From Lentisphaerota bacterium (GTDB lineage Bacteria; Verrucomicrobiota; Kiritimatiellia; RFP12; UBA3636), in assembly GCA_022837245.1 (NCBI GenBank), contig JALHHX010000013.1:1-26199 (forward strand): a stretch of DNA of 26,199 bases, read 5' to 3'. Below, piece after piece: positions 24,336 to 26,199 of the stretch. A model generated the notes under the pieces. That model saw nothing but the letters and a program-made list of their open reading frames with translations, was not told the DNA's origin and did not search any database. How positions within the stretch are numbered: position 1 is the stretch's first letter; every line of letters begins with the position of its first letter. The translations under genes were made by a program, and so were the position numbers.

Positions 24336-24950
24336 ATGATGAACCCAAAAAGAATCAAGCAATTGAAGATCGCTCTTGCTGTCGTGTTCGCAGTTTGGTT
24401 GATTCAACCGGCTCTGGCCCACAGCAAGTATGATGCCCAGCACGAGGGAGTGAGGGCCTTGAAAGAGACCGCCACTTCACGCAACAATTCATCGCATTAT
24501 AAAATTCCTGATTACTATCAATATCTTCCGGGCAGTCTAACCGTCGACCTAGAAAAGACAAGGTTGCGGAAGGCCGTCGAGCATGGCTATGCGGAGGCGC
24601 AGTATCAGCTTGGAAGAAGCTACGCCGATAATCGAGGATTTGTGAAAGGCGAGGCTGAGGCCGCCAAATGGTTCCGCAAGGCCGCATACCAGGGACATGT
24701 TCGGGCGCAGAACAGACTTGGCCTCTGCTGCCAATACGGCAAGGGCTTAGAGAAAAACGACGTCGAGGCCACCCTGTGGCACCAAAAAGCTGCTGAACAA
24801 GGACATTCCAAGGCACAATACAATCTTGGGGACTGCTACGCCAAAGGGAACGGTATTGAGAAGGATAAGGCGGAGGCCGTTAAATGGTACCTCAAAGCAG
24901 CCGAACAGGGGTATGCCATTGATACGCAAGCCGACGGACAAAAACAATAA
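24336..24950 (+). CDS. Exported Sel1-repeat (SLR) protein
   Basis: 204 residues. A signal peptide (MMNPKRIKQLKIALAVVFAVWLIQPALA, cut after Ala28) sends it to the periplasm. About three Sel1-like repeats fill residues 78-193, with the repeated pattern G-x-x-x-A-Q-x-x-L-G..A..W..KAA.QG: GYAEAQYQLGRSYA, GHVRAQNRLGLCCQYGKGLE and GHSKAQYNLGDCYAKGNGIE. SLR proteins act as protein-protein interaction scaffolds. The pair of ATG codons at 24336 and 24339 are the likely starts, because a longer TTG-initiated frame from 24300 would put extra residues before the signal peptide; no clear ribosome binding site is seen. It ends 36 bases before the sialidase-like gene and could be co-transcribed with it. Confidence 0.8.
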   Translation: MMNPKRIKQLKIALAVVFAVWLIQPALAHSKYDAQHEGVRALKETATSRNNSSHYKIPDYYQYLPGSLTVDLEKTRLRKAVEHGYAEAQYQLGRSYADNRGFVKGEAEAAKWFRKAAYQGHVRAQNRLGLCCQYGKGLEKNDVEATLWHQKAAEQGHSKAQYNLGDCYAKGNGIEKDKAEAVKWYLKAAEQGYAIDTQADGQKQ

Positions 24951-24986
24951 GCTAATTTAAAGACAAGACGAGGAAAACGAAATCCA

Positions 24987-26199
24987 GTGAAGACACTCGA
25001 TATATCCGGCGACAGCGCCAGACAGACCATCGTTGCGGCAGGCACCGAGGAAATTTACAACGGCCACCCCACTACTTTGCTAATGCCAGATGGGCACACA
25101 ATGTTCTGCGTTTGGACTTATGGACACGGCGGGAACTGCGGTCCGATTGCGCGCAGCGACGATGGTGGCCTTACGTGGACACGAATCGACGATCTAATGC
25201 CCGAAGGTTTCCACAAGCACTACAACTGCCCCAGTATCTACAGGATGGTTGCGCCTGACGGCACTTCGCGGATATGGATTTTCTCCGCGCGGCCCGACAT
25301 GGCGCGAGTCGTCAGCGAAGACGATGGCAAGACATGGAATGAAATGCCGCCGCTCGGGTTGCCATGCGTGATGGCATTTAGCAGCATCGTGCAACTTGCA
25401 AACGGATCGTATCTTGGCATGTATCATCTGAGAAACGATGGCGCCGCAGGCGAAGCGCCCGGCACGCTCCCCGTCGTGGCGCAGTGCATCACGGATGACG
25501 GCGGCCTGACTTGGAGCAACCCGGTCGCAGTTGCCGACGGAGGAGAACGCCTGCATTTCTGCGAGCCATGCGCCTTCCGTTCTCCAAACGGCAAGGAGCT
25601 GTGCTGCATCCTGCGCGAAAACGCGAGGCGGGGCAACAGCTACATAATGTTCAGCAACGATGAAGGCAAAACATGGACCGAGCCGCGCGAGACCCAGTGG
25701 GAGATCACAGGCGACAGGCACCAGGCGATTGCAATTGAGGGTGGCAGAGTTCTCCTTGTATTCCGCGACATGGCTAAGGGCAGTGCTTCGCAAGGCTGCT
25801 TCACCGCATGGCTAGGCAAGTACAGCGATCTAAAGCTTGGAGCTCCCGGGCAATGCCGCGTTAAGCTGCTGCACAATTACGCATCATGGGACAGTGGATA
25901 CCCGGGACTCGCCCGCCTGCCAGACGGCACTGTCGTGGCCACAACTTACGTAAAGCTGAAACCCGGCAAGATCAAGCACTCGGTCGTTTGCGTGCGCTTC
26001 ACGGTACAAGAACTCGACGGCGCCACAAAGGGTTGCTACCTGAAGAACTGGTCTACGCCCGCATCTGTGTCTGGCTTGCGTGCGGAGCATCGCGACAATC
26101 CTCTTGGGCTGGCAGAAACCAAGCCTCGCCTATCATGGATGATAAACGACGGAAGACTTGGAGCAAAACAAACCGCCTACAGGGTCGTAGCGGCAAGTT
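24987..26199 (+). CDS. Sialidase-like (BNR) protein fused to an alpha-L-rhamnosidase N-terminal domain, 3' end outside the window
   Basis: 404 residues are visible and no stop occurs before the window ends, so the frame is open at 3'. Residues 1-350 form a BNR/Asp-box beta-propeller with four boxes: SDDGGLTW (57-64), SEDDGKTW (110-117), TDDGGLTW (169-176) and SNDEGKTW (223-230). Arg210 in ILRENARR and Arg260 in VFRD may belong to a sialidase arginine triad, unconfirmed. After a short linker (NWSTPASV) the sequence VSGLRAEHRDNPLGLAETKP, RLSWMINDGRLGAKQTAYRV (361-400) matches the start of bacterial alpha-L-rhamnosidases (GH78). There is no signal peptide. The start is GTG 24987 with GAGG about 13 bases before; no in-frame ATG exists upstream. 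The catalytic part would lie beyond the edge. Confidence 0.8.
   Translation, partial: MKTLDISGDSARQTIVAAGTEEIYNGHPTTLLMPDGHTMFCVWTYGHGGNCGPIARSDDGGLTWTRIDDLMPEGFHKHYNCPSIYRMVAPDGTSRIWIFSARPDMARVVSEDDGKTWNEMPPLGLPCVMAFSSIVQLANGSYLGMYHLRNDGAAGEAPGTLPVVAQCITDDGGLTWSNPVAVADGGERLHFCEPCAFRSPNGKELCCILRENARRGNSYIMFSNDEGKTWTEPRETQWEITGDRHQAIAIEGGRVLLVFRDMAKGSASQGCFTAWLGKYSDLKLGAPGQCRVKLLHNYASWDSGYPGLARLPDGTVVATTYVKLKPGKIKHSVVCVRFTVQELDGATKGCYLKNWSTPASVSGLRAEHRDNPLGLAETKPRLSWMINDGRLGAKQTAYRVVAAS

Noticed and set aside
25194..25793. A 199-codon minus-strand frame at the right end
   Set aside because: Antisense to the Asp-box protein, whose four boxes on the plus strand are unambiguous.

Overview
The window looks like a chromosomal piece of a Gram-negative bacterium of the PVC group, most likely Kiritimatiellota, Verrucomicrobiota or Lentisphaerota. 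This is inferred from content, not from a marker gene. The pointers are an H-X9-DG type pseudopilin, a remnant of the C-terminal tail module I associate with large secreted Kiritimatiellota proteins, many glycan-degrading enzymes, and an ExbB/ExbD cluster that includes an alpha/alpha-toroid membrane protein. The sialate O-acetylesterase, the GH42 enzyme and the sialidase-like/rhamnosidase protein suggest a glycan forager, possibly in a gut.

Layout. 107-1153: alpha/beta hydrolase. 1178-3439: a promoter, then an NfeD-like protein and a flotillin, the usual membrane-microdomain pair. 3499-4396: a decayed glycerophosphodiester phosphodiesterase whose front half runs into the back end of an unrelated secreted protein. 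4410-8772 (minus): a GH42 beta-galactosidase and a second TIM-barrel-like enzyme, under their own promoter. 8851-16850 (minus): six genes in one direction, in order alpha/alpha-toroid membrane protein, sialate O-acetylesterase, large repeat protein, ExbB, ExbD, TonB-like protein. The last four overlap or nearly overlap. 16993-17430 (minus): an orphan of unknown function. 17552-20230 (minus): hrpB followed by a small broken gene coupled to its stop codon. 20343-20484: four copies of a REP-like repeat. 20580-23443: a cobalamin riboswitch driving a secreted multi-domain protein and an H-X9-DG pseudopilin. 23444-24335: a gene desert rich in hairpins. 24336-26199: a secreted Sel1-repeat protein, then a sialidase-like protein that continues in frame into an alpha-L-rhamnosidase N-terminal domain and leaves the window.

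Two parts stand out. First, the Ton/Tol-like motor appears to lack both acidic membrane residues that carry protons in E. coli ExbB/ExbD, and it sits with a TonB-like protein, a repeat protein and a membrane-anchored toroid protein. Second, the cobalamin riboswitch controls no recognisable B12 enzyme or transporter, only an exported protein and a pseudopilin, which suggests an undescribed corrinoid-capture function. The 3' open gene at the right edge is a fusion not visible as a closed reading frame. All functional statements rest on reading motifs by eye; no database search was possible.
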